The notes below the pieces were generated by a model. The model saw nothing but the letters and a program-made list of their open reading frames with translations. It was not told the origin of the DNA and ran no database searches. From positions 29,791,877 to 29,855,876 of the forward strand of contig CM044963.1 in assembly GCA_024516035.1 (NCBI GenBank): a stretch of DNA of 64,000 nucleotides, given 5' to 3'. The DNA is from Bactericera cockerelli. Lineage: Eukaryota > Arthropoda > Insecta > Hemiptera > Triozidae. A program made the position numbers and the translations under genes. This document shows positions 1 through 11,290 of this stretch, piece by piece. The number at the start of each line of letters is the position of its first letter. Positions within the stretch are counted from its first letter, which is position 1.

Positions 1-120
1 CTAGTTCCTAAATGATTCTTTTCTAAAGACACTAATATGAACTCTTAATCTGATAAAAAGGTTTATCGGGATCGGGCAAAATGTTGCTCCAACCAAAAAA
101 TATCTATTAATAACAGTTTC
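1..120. other. AT-rich flank, nothing recognised
   Basis: Short AT-rich stretch before the first SINE remnant. I see no coding signal or repeat in it. Confidence 0.4.
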
Positions 121-240
121 TTTTCACACAGCCTTTATTATTTCATAGCCATGAATGTAACAGCAGCTACTGTAGACAGTAAGTTATAGTCTGTGTTGTA
201 GCTAGCCCATCCCTTAGTATTCCTCCCCTTTGAATGGCAT
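121..240 (-). repeat. SINE-F body fragment
   Basis: The stretch from cagcctttatta through tctgtgttgtagc to cctcccct matches the bodies of fuller copies at 15650-15950 and 27735-27955. The tRNA-like head of the family is absent here. Confidence 0.6.
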
Positions 241-312
241 GGATTTAAAGGTAAAATGCACTGAAGTAATGCGAAAGCGGTTCTGAGGTACCTTTAATTC
301 TTTTTTGTATAA
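230..312 (+). repeat. SINE-E tail fragment
   Basis: Contains aatggcatggat and gaagtaatgcgaaagcgg, the 3' part of the SINE-E copies at 40665-40845 and 45985-46140. It is joined directly to the SINE-F fragment, so this is an old composite. Confidence 0.6.
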
Positions 313-415
313 GTCAAGTAGGTGAAATCATCATAAATATTTTAGGTAACATCGTCATGATGTTAATTGGAATTAGAGGAAGAAGGAAGATGTGGATAGT
401 TAGTTAGATAGATAG

Positions 416-417
<2 letters not shown>

Positions 418-453
<36 letters not shown>

Positions 454-492
454 ACCCACACACCCACCCACACACACCCACACATAAATAAA
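418..492. repeat. (CA)n microsatellite
   Basis: About 70 bp of CA repeat, interrupted by CCCA variants in its second half and preceded by a short (GATA)n-like run. Confidence 0.95.
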
Positions 493-509
493 GAGGTGCT
501 ATATTAAAC

Positions 510-598
510 TGTTAGCGTAATGGGACTTCCTGTCTCGAGCCGACAGTCTAAATAAAGCACTACTATACTATACCACTGAGCTACCGGGACAGACAAAG
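510..598 (-). repeat. SINE-C head remnant
   Basis: Ends with ccactgagctaccgggac, the reverse complement of the SINE-C tRNA-like head (GTCCCGGTAGCTCAGTGG). The interior is degraded. Confidence 0.6.
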
Positions 599-690
599 AA
601 AATCATTAATTTTTATTTACAGTTGTTTTGTAATCCGGGGCGAAGTTCATGCCTTAGGCATTCTCTGCCACTTAACCTCGGATAAAGTAT

Positions 691-733
691 GATTATATGG
701 ACGCCCACATAGTATATGGACGTCCATATAATC
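691..733. repeat. 13-bp inverted repeat
   Basis: GATTATATGGACG at 691-703 is repeated in inverse at 721-733, 17 bp apart. The same string recurs at about 42910, so it is probably the end of a mobile element. Confidence 0.6.
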
Positions 734-814
734 CTCCAGACTGGGGGCGTCCCCCCACCAACAACCCACCTACCTAGTTGGTCAAAGCTTGACAAGTGGT
801 TATTTAGAAACTCA

Positions 815-1185
815 GTAAATACGAGACCTTCTTTTTTTACTCTGTCTTATCCCGCTCAAGCAGGGTCGATGTTGTTCAACCTCATGGTTGAGGTTGATTG
901 GTTTTGGCACTTTTTTTACGGCTGGATGCCCTTCCTAACGCCAACGATTTTAATTGATTTAACGTCCTGGATTAGGACGGGGGTTTTACCTTCCATTCGC
1001 TTTAAATCGTACCAGCTACCCATATTAACCTCACCCAGCCGGCTGGGTAGGGCCAGAAATGCCAGCCTCACATGTACGGAGGGAACAGAATTTTCTGTGT
1101 GAAAAGTCTGCTCCGACCGGGCATCGAACTCAGGATCTCTAGACTACGAGCAGTAGTTGCAAAGACGAAACCAATGTGTATATAA
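815..1185 (-). repeat. SINE-D copy (degenerate tRNA head, tail type 1)
   Basis: Read on the minus strand it has a degraded head, the shared core (pieces cccagcc, ggtagggcc, aaatgccagcctcac), then acggctggatgcccttcctaac and a tail with the ctcaaccatgaggttgaac palindrome. A 128-codon open frame across it on the plus strand is incidental. Confidence 0.8.
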
Positions 1186-1354
1186 TTCGCAGAGAGTCGA
1201 GCATGCTAATTCCTACCTTGACCATGACCACATACACTTTGCCAAATACGTCAGACTAGGTAAATAAATTTGAAGGATTATGCGAAAATTATGCAAGGTG
1301 TTCCGAGGCAATGATCCATGTATAATTTTTTATTTAATTATTTATCATCTTTTA

Positions 1355-1430
1355 TAAAACCTGGTTCAGGGTTTCAGATGAAACACCATACAATTAACAC
1401 TGCGACCTAGTAAGATATATTGTGACATTT
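1355..1430 (-). repeat. SINE-D tail type 2 fragment
   Basis: Matches the 3' tail seen at 40180-40225: the reverse complement of gtcgcagtgttaattgtaag and of the chimeric ggttttactgaaaacc end. Confidence 0.6.
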
Positions 1431-1681
1431 ATCATCTTTGAAGAAAAGAAAAGAAATGGCTTTTCAGAACAATAAATTTTTAAATTAAAGAGACAACAAT
1501 AAATTAAATATTTTTTCCCCTTTGATATCTAATTTCTAATTGTTTCTTTAATTTTTTTTTCTGACGGGTCATTCATAATTATACGTCAAGACCATTTGTC
1601 AAAAGAAGAAAAACGACAAATTCGAATCATAAATAAGAATTTTACAACTACTTTTTTATTTTCATATTTTTTTTTTTAAAG

Positions 1682-1735
1682 ACCGACCTCAGTAGTTTGA
1701 TCGATAAGGCGACGATAAGGGGAGCTGGTTTTGGA
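1682..1735 (+). repeat. SINE-A head fragment
   Basis: Reads accgacctcagtagtttgat then cgataaggcg, the box A half of the SINE-A tRNA-Thr-like head. It breaks off before box B. Confidence 0.6.
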
Positions 1736-1904
1736 TTGTCATGCAAACAGTCTTTTTTTTACTTTCCTTTACATCTGAAAAGGAAAATATCACTCAAGAG
1801 TATCACTCAAATTTTCAATAGTGAGTTTTTCTCACTATTAAAATTTTCGACACGATGAAGAACGCTTTAAAATTATTTATTTGATGTTGAATTCGTTAGT
1901 TATC

Positions 1905-2044
1905 ATATTAATTGTGTTAATCACTTTCGCGATATCACAACTCAAACTCGCTTTACAAAATCTACGCTGAAACCGGGACTTGAACCACCGACCTCCAGGT
2001 TACAGGTCCGACGCCTTATAGATCAAGCTACTGCGGTCGGTTTC
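1905..2044 (-). repeat. SINE-A copy
   Basis: On the minus strand: tRNA-Thr-like head (tagcttgatc box A region, TGT in the anticodon loop position, ggttcaagtcc box B), then the family tail gtgatatc..gaaagtgattaac. The unit is about 140 bp. Confidence 0.85.
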
Positions 2045-2159
2045 GATGTTGAGTTGCTGACATTTATAGTAAAAAATACTCAAATTGTTCGTTATAATTT
2101 GAGTTTGTGACCACATAATAATAAGAACCTTAATTTTTTATTTTTATCTGACCAGGTTC

Positions 2160-2462
2160 TTATTTTTATCTGACCAGGTTGCAGGGTTTTCAGTCAAACC
2201 CTTGCAATTTATTAACACTGCGACCTAATAAAATCTATTGTGACCAGTTGATTCAATTCGGTTTTAACGTCCTGATTTGAGATAGTCAGGACGGGGGTTT
2301 TACCCTCACATTAACCTCACCCAGCCTAGGTAGGTCCGGAAGTGCCAGTCTCACGTGTTTGGAAGGGACAGAATTTTCTTCGAAAAGTCTGCCCCAACCG
2401 GGAGTCGAACTCGAGACCTCTGGACTACGGGCAATAGTCACAACCATTACGCCACGGAGGCT
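2160..2462 (-). repeat. SINE-D full-length copy (tail type 2)
   Basis: Complete on the minus strand: head with gcctccgtggcgtaatgg and box B gagttcgactcc, shared core, then the tail with the hairpin-like agggttt..aaaccctg. Confidence 0.85.
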
Positions 2463-2574
2463 GGCAAATTGTTCGTTTGTTTACTTATTTTTTTTATGGA
2501 AAAGATTCGTAACTTCGTGAAGTAAAAAATAAAGACACCGAATTGAGAACACGTAAAAAACACGTTTTGTAAAG

Positions 2575-2712
2575 TTACATGAGTATTTTTATTATTATTA
2601 TTATTATTATCTGTTATTTTCCACCCGTTTCCAAATAAATAACACTGTAATTTACATATGTAGCCACTCATTCATTCAACTTTATGCGTTGTTGTTGTTG
2701 TTGTTGTTTCTG
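2575..2712. repeat. Short trinucleotide microsatellites
   Basis: (TTA)n at about 2588-2612 and (GTT)n at about 2690-2708. Confidence 0.8.
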
Positions 2713-2924
2713 GTATGGCATATGTTGTTGTTACCATGGTAACATATAAACTGCCTGCCTAAGTGTTGTTGTGGCCAGCTTGGCTATAGCTGGAAGCGAT
2801 GAATGATGGTCTCCAGCCAACTTTGCTGTCAATTTTTTAAACAAAGTTGGCAAGTTGGTTAGTCCTGAACCACATATTTCTATGTGTGATCAACCATTTT
2901 TTTTTCTTTTCTTTAAACATCAGT

Positions 2925-3125
2925 TTAATCAGTTTAAACAGAAAAGTGAGAAGTTGTACTAGATGTATGTATCAAGTTTTATTTACAAATGTTCGATCAA
3001 GTTTTATTTACAAATGACATAGAATATATGTACAATACTACAATACATACCTACATATAAATTAAAATTAATAAAAGAAAACTTGATCAAGGGCGGTGCT
3101 AATGCCAACGGTATTTTGAGGACTT
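2925..3125 (-). repeat. LINE-like 3' tail, type T2
   Basis: On the minus strand: aatgccgttggcattagcac, cgcccttgatcaag, then an AT-rich stretch ending ataaaacttgatc. The terminal segment caagttttatttacaaatg is present twice. The T2 tail recurs at 35255 and 44315 and looks like the 3' end of a non-LTR element carrying an AATAAA signal. Confidence 0.6.
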
Positions 3126-3400
3126 GGACTTTTTTTTATAAGCCAATAATCCCTTGGAAAACTGTAAGCCAGCCTGGCTTGTACTGTAGGGGTTGGCTGG
3201 TTAGTTCTTCGTTTATGGTCCTCTAACGAGACACTGGTCTTCTCCCTATTTAACGTCCCCGAGCCAAACACTACATATTCAACGTATTATTATTAAAATG
3301 TTTTATTAGATACAAGACATAAGTAAAATACAAATAATTATTACCTATAAAAAAAAAATGTAAACAATAAAATGGAAAAAAATAGATAAATACATAATTA
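3126..3400. other. Unrecognised AT-rich spacer
   Basis: A 67-codon minus-strand frame covers part of it but has no coding character that I recognise. Confidence 0.4.
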
Positions 3401-3401
3401 T

Positions 3402-3466
3402 GTCCTAACTAAAAGGCGGTGTTATTGCCTATGGCAATCTCTTCCACCCAACCCTTATGTAACGTT
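3402..3466 (-). repeat. LINE-like 3' tail, type T1
   Basis: On the minus strand: gggttgggtggaagagattg, ccataggcaataac, cgcctttagttaggac. TTGCC..GGCAA forms a small hairpin. Copies lie at 7920, 8044, 27650, 39265, 45560 and 55230. Confidence 0.7.
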
Positions 3467-3888
3467 TTCTTGATGATGGAAATCGAAATATATCTTTTCT
3501 TTTATAATACATTAAATTTGTTTTTCATTAAATTTGATTCGCTTGAGTGCGTCGCACTGGATAGTCGCGCGTTACTCACGAAATAATTTTGAAATCGAAA
3601 ATATTTTCAAAATCAAAATTAATTTTCTTTTCGAATATTTCATATTATTTTCATTTAATTACTAAAGAGACACTGAGCACCTACTTACTCAATTATCCTA
3701 TTCATATAAATCCTAAACTTAATAAAGAATCTAAATAATATTTTTATTATTCATAGTGCAATAACATGAACAAACACCGAAATTGTTCAATGAAGAATCA
3801 CAACATCCCATATTACAAACTCAACATCCCAAAATTTAGAAGAAAACCGGTTTAAAATACAAAAGAACTAAGCAATCCTGTTATCATT
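3467..3888. other. AT-rich region upstream of the LINE ORF
   Basis: Part of this may be the LINE 5' UTR; from about 3740 it becomes A-rich on the plus strand like the ORF. I cannot place the 5' end of the element. Confidence 0.4.
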
Positions 3889-6868
3889 ATGAACTTCATA
3901 AGAAATATCCTATGTCTGTGCCATATTTTCTTACTGTGCAGTAACATGAACCCAAAATTAAAATACTCCAGCAAAACACTCATCAACATCTCTAAATCAC
4001 AACATCACAGTACCTTGGAAGAAAACTTAACCAAAAACCTGCAACATTTCAACATTTACAAAACAAATGCCAGATACAACAGCAACAAGCACAGAAGAAA
4101 AGATTATACCCTAACTACAATAGTCAACTGGAATATAGAAGGATATGAAGGTGTCAACAAGAACTCACCCGATACAGATTTATTCAAGAATGCAGACCTA
4201 GTAATGTTAACTGAAACCCTAGACACTGAAGATAAAATCAACCACCCCGGATATTACAAAATATCATCCTTGGCACTAAAACCCGATAAAGGCAGGCCTG
4301 TTGGAGGAATGGCTCTTCTCTATAAACCACACCTAGAATTGATAGAAGTAAGTAAATCAGATAACAAAATACATGCTACGACCCCATTTGGACACATATT
4401 TTCATATTATTACAATCCTGACACAAATATTGCAGATATTATTGAAGAAATAACACATGATATTTCAAACATTGACAATACCACAACTTGCATCATAGGA
4501 GGTGACTTTAACTGTCGTATGGATTCCCACTGTACAAAGGGTGATACGTTACTCCACCTGATGAACACTTATCACTTCAGATTAATGAATGATCCTAATG
4601 AACCAACTTACTATGCACACAATGGAACCAGCACAATTGATTTACTCTTTGTAAGATCCAAAAAAATAAATGTTCTATACAATTTTAATGTATTAAATGA
4701 TCCCATAAGAAAACACCAAAGAACTTTCTCAACCATTAGATTAAAAAAGTACATCTCAATAAAAGCAAATTCTAAAACAAAAATATCAAGAAAAGTAGAT
4801 GAAAAAAGGATTGCACTTAATCCCATATCCTCAAAACTTCAACCAGAAAATATAAATGATATCATACAACTGAATAAAATACTTGTGAATTCAGCTAAAA
4901 AGAAGATCACCCAAAAGCATCATAAACCCTGGTTTGATTTAGATTGTAAAAATCTTAAACAAGAAATATTAGCAATGGTAAAACACACAACATATGGTCC
5001 AGAAATAACAGCTCTAAAGAAGAAATATAAAATTTTGATCAAACAAAAAAGAACGGCATATGAAGAAAACCAACTCATTAATAAATGCAAGTCAGCAAAG
5101 TCAAAACCATGGATCATGTTTGAAACCAAAGGAAGTAAACCTCACAATACCATAAAAATGAACACTCTCATAACACACTTTGAAAAATTATTCACAATAG
5201 ATAACAATAACACCATAGAAACAATCAACACTAGGTACCGATGACACCTTGGACCCTGACAAATGGTATAACAAAAGGATAACTGATTTTGAAATAGAAA
5301 ATGCCATGAAACTCCTGAAAAATAGAAAAGCTCCAGGCAATGATCAAGTATTTAATGAACACATCAAGTCTACATACAACTATTTCAAATTTTGGTGGCT
5401 TATGTATCTAAACAATCTATTTAATAATGCAACCATCCCTGATACATGGAGAACAGCAACAATAAATATTCTCTACAAAGGCAAAGGGAACTCATCAGAT
5501 CCCAACAATTATAGAGGCATTGCCTTACTCTCAGTTACATATAAACTGTACACCAAAATTCTCAACATCAGAATCATGACACATATAGACAGTAAACTAC
5601 CTCCTGAACAATATGGATTCAGAAATGCAAAAAACTGCCAACAAGCCATCAATATTTTACGTACAACTGCATCTGAAATACTCCACAAACCTAAAGGTTC
5701 ATTATATTGTGTCTTTGTTGACTTTTGCAAAGCATTTGACAGTATCAACAGACACATACTACTAGAAAAACTGAAAGACTTTGATATAAAGGGAAAATTA
5801 TTCAATGCAATAAGAAATATCCTGAGCATTAATTATTTACAGATAGATAATGGCATTGAAAAATCAAATAACCTTATCAAACAACAAATTGGTGTGATAC
5901 AAGGAGACCCAATTAGTAGCACTCTTTTTCTCATTTATATTGCAAAAATCCCTGAAATACTTAACAAAATAGATACAATTAATGTTTTAATGTTTGCGGA
6001 TGACCTTGTATTCTTCAGTGAACACCTAGAATCTATTCAAACAGCACTAGATGAACTACTAAAATACTGCAATGAAAACAAATTACAATTAAACACCAGC
6101 AAAACAAAAATAATTAAACTAAGAAAAGGAGGCAAATTGAAAAAATCAGATCATGTCACTTATAACAAGCAAAAAATAGAATTTGTAAACGAATATGAAT
6201 ATCTAGGAGTCACTATCCAACCTACACTTGCTATTACAAAACACATAGAAAAGAAGAAAATAAAATCTAATCATGTGATCGGAACCATACAAAACCTTCA
6301 AAAACTAAGTATCACAACAATAAATAAAATATTCATGATCAAAATATGGCCTATAATGTGTTATAGTATAGAAACATATCTCGACAAAATATCATCAGCA
6401 CACCTAATAGACTTTGACAGGGTAAAAGCAAATCTCTACAAAAGAGGTCTTTGCCTTCATAAGAACGCATCAAACACATTAGTATTTCATATGTCAAGTG
6501 TCAAACGCTTTGGTGAGGAAATAATTGAAAAATATAATAACCAGCTACTTGAAACCACAATACAAGAGTACCAATCCATAGTCGAAGAAAAAAATATGAA
6601 ATTTGCAATAGAAAAATATACCAATGGACCAGCATTTTCCAACAACACCTGGAAAAAAGCAAACCAAGCAAACCGCCACCTCATCACCAGATTTACAGTA
6701 CATGGGTTCCACCAAAAATTCTGTAAGAAAGCTTCCTACCACAACATCAACATTGAAGAATGCCAGTGCAAGATATGCAACGAAAAAATTGAAGACAGGT
6801 ACCATCTATATAATCACATAGACCTACAATATAATACTCTCACCTCTTTCCTAGAGAATCTATCTTAG
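3889..6868 (+). pseudogene. LINE (non-LTR retrotransposon) endonuclease-reverse transcriptase, one frameshift
   Basis: Two consecutive frames encode one polyprotein of about 990 residues. Frame one (3889-5244, 451 codons) is an APE-type endonuclease: VNWNIEGYEG at about residue 79, LTETLD with the catalytic Glu at about 107, IIGGDFNCRMD at about 205, TSTIDLLF at about 249. Frame two (from 5249) is the reverse transcriptase: RKAPGNDQV, NNYRGIALLS, PEQYGFR, VFVDFCKAFDS, IQGDPISSTLF and the catalytic FADD box. It ends in a Cys/His cluster (CQCKICNEK..RYHLYNH). The frames differ by one base near 5230-5245 and frame two has no ATG there, so one indel separates this copy from an intact ORF. No RNase H domain and no gag-like ORF1 is visible. 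The sense strand is strikingly A-rich. EN+RT in one ORF suggests an RTE-like or related clade; I cannot assign it. Confidence 0.93.
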
Positions 6869-7060
6869 TACCTTCTATTATTGTAATATGTAACAACAAC
6901 CCAAACTATGTGCATTAAATTTATACATAAAACATCTAAGTAACCCTATATGAATAAATAAGAAGCCAGTGAAAGTATCAATATATATTTTCCATGTTTT
7001 ATGTAATTTTACTTTTAAAAATATGTCATTCACTCATAGAAATGAAAGAATCTTGTTTGG
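6869..7060 (+). other. LINE 3' UTR and flank
   Basis: AT-rich sequence after the stop codon with an ATAAATAA run near 6952. The exact end and any target-site duplication cannot be fixed by eye. Confidence 0.4.
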
Positions 7061-7061
7061 C

Positions 7062-7400
7062 CATTGAGAACTGAAGTAGGGAGAAATTGTTACTTGAGTT
7101 AATTTCCATTATTTAATTACATTTATACATATATCTGTTTATACATATTATATCTGTTTATATCTGTATATGCTCTGTACATCTGTATATGCTCTGTACA
7201 TCTGTTTATAACATTGAGAACTGAAGTAGGTGCAAGGTAGACTGAGAGAAAAAAAAAAGAGAGAATTGAGAGAAAACATTATTTGATTTAATTTCTATTA
7301 TTTAATTTCTATTATTTAATTTCTATTATTTAATTACTTTTATACATATATCTGTCTATACATATTATATCTGTTTATATCTGTATATGATTATAAATAA
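7062..7400. repeat. Imperfect tandem duplication
   Basis: The block cattgagaactgaagtagg..atatctgtttatatctg occurs twice (from about 7062 and 7214). The second copy has three short iterations of tttctattatttaa; the first has a duplicated atgctctgtacatctg. Confidence 0.75.
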
Positions 7401-7915
7401 ATAAAGCTACAACTATAAGTTGTGATACATGTCCATAATTAAAAATTTGTTTTTGTTATTGTTGAGGGAGTTGTTATTCAAGGCGAAATAAGGTATGACG
7501 TATTGAGACAAAAGCATGGTTGTTTATGATAGCAATTATAATGATATTGATGATATATGATTTTGATTATAATGTTGATTTCGTCTTGTTTTGCTTTTGC
7601 GAATAATAATAATAATAATGATAGTGAAAATAATGTTGTTTTTATGGGTATCTTGTCCGTTTTTTATTCGAAATCGCCTCGGGATATGAGTCTGTTTTTG
7701 CGTCTTGGTATCTTGGTAATTACGTTCTAAGAGAGATTCTACGTTCTAATGAATTGTCTGACTTCAGTCATCATTGAATTAAAGTTACCGTTAATGCGTA
7801 AAATCAAGCTACCATTCATAATAGGATACAAGTTCTTTGATGGCGTGCCTACATCATAATTTCTATCTTGGTTCTACGCTGTATCTTAATTCTTGAAAAC
7901 AATGTTTTGAATGAG
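7401..7915. other. Unrecognised AT-rich spacer
   Basis: Contains a short (AAT)n near 7605. No supported coding or mobile-element signal. Confidence 0.4.
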
Positions 7916-8100
7916 TTTAAGATGTTGGGTGGAGGAGATTGCCATATGCAATAACCCCGCCCTTTAGTTAGGACAAACGAAAAAATACAATACAATGTCT
8001 TCTTTTTCATAACAATATCTGGTGGGTCATAATATTGCTTATTTAAGGGTTGGGTGGAAGACATTGCCGCAGGCAGTGGCCCCTTTATTTTGGACATTAG
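7916..8100 (+). repeat. Two T1 tails in tandem orientation
   Basis: T1-type tails at 7920-7978 and 8044-8100, each with the ggttgggtggaagaNattgcc hairpin core followed by tttagttaggac or its degenerate form. They are separated by an AT-rich 65-bp stretch. Confidence 0.65.
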
Positions 8101-8720
8101 CATTATTTTTTCTTTGATATTTATTTATTTACTCTTAATTTTATACTGAGGAAGAAACTAAAATTTATTTACAAACAACTGACATCACTATCGGTGCTTG
8201 CCATAAGACACAGTACTCTTGTTACTTGTGTTTTGAAGTAGACAATGACGATGGTTATTTCCAGGATGGTTTGTATAGGTGGTTATGAATTATGCGACAA
8301 GAACCGCGAATAGCTGTGACAACAATGTCATTATGTCATTAATCATAGATTTCGGGAGATTGAATGTTTTTCGAAAGTTTTGCAAAATCTTTGTGATAGC
8401 TCCTCTATACTGTACATTACTTTGTCTTCCTAATAAATATTTATATAATAATAATGTACATACAATATAAGAAGAAAATACAAGAGTATGACTCCTAAAT
8501 TTGTAGAAGAAATGAAGTCAAGTTTAGGCACGACTCATAAAACATTGAAAACGAAAATAATTATGCCCTTCGGGACAGGCTCAACAAACAACATTCAATT
8601 TATTATTCATCGTTTCTATAAGAATACACCAAAAACAAACAATCTATGAACGTATATAAATTGTATTTCGTATGTGAACAACGAAATCCATTCATATTTT
8701 GTCAAAAACACAATATATCG
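8101..8720. other. Unrecognised AT-rich spacer
   Basis: No gene or repeat recognised. Confidence 0.4.
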
Positions 8721-8721
8721 T

Positions 8722-8728
8722 CTCTCTC

Positions 8729-8761
<33 letters not shown>

Positions 8762-8770
8762 AAGAGAAAA

Positions 8771-8845
<75 letters not shown>

Positions 8846-8846
8846 A
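8722..8846. repeat. (GT)n then (GA)n microsatellite
   Basis: A short TG run followed by about 105 bp of GA repeat with a few AA interruptions. Two overlapping plus-strand frames read poly(Arg-Glu) through it and are artefacts. Confidence 0.97.
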
Positions 8847-9021
8847 AATTAATTAAATCACATTATCACATTTTGGCAATGCCGAAAGCGAGATGTGTGG
8901 AGTCAATAATATTTGTACAGATTCGCTTGAGGCAACGCTGAGCAGATCTGGCAGACAAAATTCGCTTGTGCTCAAATTGCCAGTGATACTAATTAACTAA
9001 AGCTGAATTTCCTCAGAACAA

Positions 9022-9112
9022 TGAGTTTGTGTGAGTGTGTGTTTACTTGTTTGTGTGTGTGTTTACTTGTTTGTGTGTGTGTTTACTTGTTGGTGTGTCT
9101 GTGTGTGTGCTT
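9022..9112. repeat. TG-rich minisatellite
   Basis: Unit of about 22 bp (gtgtgtgtgtttacttgttt) repeated three times, then a TG run. Confidence 0.8.
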
Positions 9113-9237
9113 TCTACCACAGTGCGGCCCCCTTAGCTTTCACAATCACCAAATTTCACTTCTGAACTCAAATATATTTTTTTAACGAGTCTACAAAATT
9201 TTGAGAGCCTTGCTTTTTTCAATAAAATTAGAAAAAT

Positions 9238-9274
<37 letters not shown>
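9238..9274. repeat. Poly(T) tract
   Basis: About 36 consecutive T, possibly the poly(A) tail of a minus-strand insertion that is no longer recognisable. Confidence 0.9.
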
Positions 9275-9279
<5 letters not shown>

Positions 9280-9767
9280 AACGGCACCCATGTGGTAGGC
9301 ATTAAAACTACAGGTAAAATTTTAGGACCCCAATGAACATGTATACATTATTTCAACAATTTTGACGAATCTGGTCGAGAGTTATCGCGGAACAGACAGA
9401 CAGATACATACACACACACACACACACCCCTATACATGCACACCATATAATTACAGGGACCGGAATTTCACGCAGCTACAGAGACCCGATTTTTTTTAAT
9501 ATTTTGGTATTTCTTTTTACATAAATGAAGACGTTGAATGTTTTCATTTAAAAAAATGTATTTTCCTAATTTTTTTTTCAATTATTTTCCAACGAAATTA
9601 AGCATTTTCTAAAAATGTACTTTAAAAAATGTACTAACAGCGGACAGTATGGAATCAGTGTCTTTTTAGTACAAAGAGTGAAAAGGTCATTGCATGTTGC
9701 ATACTCGTAGAGATGCCATGTTATTATATGGGTAGGTATTCATGTTTAGAAAGAATCATTAAGCCGT

Positions 9768-9770
<3 letters not shown>
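9275..9770. other. Unrecognised spacer with short CA run
   Basis: Contains acagacagacagatacatacacaca-type sequence at about 9395-9427 and otherwise AT-rich DNA. This resembles the gacagacaga segments of repeat family R. Confidence 0.35.
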
Positions 9771-9810
<40 letters not shown>

Positions 9811-10060
9811 GGGGTTTAACGTCGCTTTCAACTGCCATGGTCATATCACGACGGGGGTTTTACCCTCCATTCGCAGGAAACTCACAAACCTGCTACTCAC
9901 ATTGACCTCACCCAGCCTGAGTGGGCCGGGAAAAGCCAGCGTCACGAGAATTAGAATTTGAATGGTCACCCATCCAAGTCTTAACCTCGCTGGATGTCGC
10001 TTAACTTCGGTGTTCTGAAGGGAACCGGTGTATTCAACATGCCATCGACGCTGGCTAAGC
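9770..10060 (-). repeat. 5S rRNA-derived SINE (SINE-G), near full length
   Basis: On the minus strand it starts gccagcgtcgatgg, then gaatacaccggttc, cgaagttaagcgacatcc and gacttggatgggtgaccatt, which is the order and wording of eukaryotic 5S rRNA including the internal promoter region. After that come the shared SINE core (gctttttcccggcccactca, ggtgaggtcaatgtg), the segment ggagggtaaaacccccgtcg and a poly(A) tail (the poly(T) at 9770-9806). Confidence 0.85.
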
Positions 10061-10081
10061 CGTGTTTATTTTCTATAACTA

Positions 10082-10314
10082 GACTAGAACATCAACTGTA
10101 TGGTTATATCAGGATGGGATTTTTACCCTCCATTTGCAGGAAACTCGCAAACCTGATACTCAAAATAACCTCAACCAGCCTGAGTGAGGCCGGGAATAGC
10201 CAGCATCACGAGAATTCGAATTTGAATGGTCACCAATCCAACTCCTTATCTCGCTGGATGTTGCTTAACTTCGGTTACAGAACGAGAACCGGTGCTACTA
10301 GGGTGTACCTTTGA
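10082..10314 (-). repeat. 5S rRNA-derived SINE (SINE-G), second copy
   Basis: Same orientation and order as the preceding copy: accggttctcgtt, cgaagttaagcaacatcc, tggtgaccattc, then the shared core and agggtaaaaatcccatcc. The first bases of the 5S part are degraded. Confidence 0.8.
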
Positions 10315-10319
10315 TCTTG

Positions 10320-10530
10320 CGAGATACTTATTTCGACTCGAGAATCAATCATGTAGCGCTCGCTAGGCTGATTTCTTTCCACCTCTGAGAGGCACCGCCA
10401 GGCGGGCCCGCTAAGGGGCGGCGATCAAAGTTGGCCGAAAAATGTGTTCGAAATTTGAAATTGATTTTCGAATCGTATTCTACGAAAAATTTAAGACTCC
10501 TCCAACTGTAGCGTGCGCCGTGCTATACTA
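10320..10530 (-). repeat. Degenerate relative of the 270-bp satellite unit
   Basis: Contains ggggcggcgatcaaagttgg, ccgaaaaatgtg and tcgtattctacgaaaaattt, which match a diverged 270-bp unit (see 22455-24870). Confidence 0.55.
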
Positions 10531-10890
10531 AATGCTATACTATTTTTCATGTTTGTTTAAAAATGTATAGAACTTCTCACTTTTACATCTTTCCACACTG
10601 TAATGACTACCCAAACCCAAATTTGTAAAAATCAATGAATCACCGTGTCAACTGCTGAATAAAATCTTTTAGATAGGGACCAGTCTGTGAATGTATATGT
10701 ATATGTAAAATAATAATTAAAATAATAAAGAAATTGAATGAACAATTAAAAAAATATCAAAATGATACGAAACTAAAATCGAAATGCAAAATCTATATCT
10801 AAACTTTCTATACATGGCTGGACTGCTGGACATAGTCTTTTCATTCCAACTCACAATCCTCTACACAATTATTGGTTTTTCATATAGCTT
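10531..10890. other. Unrecognised AT-rich spacer
   Basis: No supported feature. Confidence 0.4.
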
Positions 10891-10894
10891 CGTT

Positions 10895-11290
10895 TAGCGG
10901 GTTCCGCCCGAAAGCGGCGCCAGGCAGTTTCGGCCTTACGGTAGGTGTTACAAAACTTTACCGGGAATCAAAAGTGTTTGTCTCGGCGGGCTTACACTTT
11001 TTTTACCTTTGAACGGCACCCCCGGGAGGGCGGGGGTGCCGTTGCCGAAAATTATGTTCGAATTTTAAAATTCGAACATAATTTGATTTGTATTCTACAA
11101 ATAATTTAAAGTAATTTGCCGACTATTGGTTTATTTCTATCTTGCTCCGTTCGGCGCGTATACCGCCCGAAAGCGGCGCCAGGTAGATGGGTGTTTTCGT
11201 TAGGAGATACAAAAAAAATAATCCTGGAATCAAAAGTGTTCGTCTCGGCGGGCTGACACTTTTCCACCTTTGAGCGGCACCCCTGGGTTG
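10895..11290 (-). repeat. Two diverged satellite-related units, inverted relative to the main array
   Basis: Two copies of cgcccgaaagcggcgccagg (about 10907 and 11163), each followed by ggaatcaaaagtgtt, tcggcgggct and a cggcacccc block. A 17-bp palindromic arm pair (gttcgaattttaaaattcga) lies between them. Read on the minus strand they match the 22.5-24.8 kb array. Confidence 0.7.

Noticed and set aside
1905..2044. tRNA-Thr genes (and other tRNA genes at SINE heads)
   Set aside because: Each tRNA-like fold is followed by a family-specific body and tail and occurs in many diverged copies, so these are SINEs.
3889..6868. A retrovirus or LTR element
   Set aside because: APE-type endonuclease followed directly by RT, with no LTRs, protease, integrase or envelope.
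8646..8856. Poly(Arg-Glu) ORFs
   Set aside because: Translation of a (GA)n microsatellite in two frames.
9800..10060. A 5S rRNA gene
   Set aside because: Truncated and diverged 5S sequence continuous with a SINE core and poly(A) tail.
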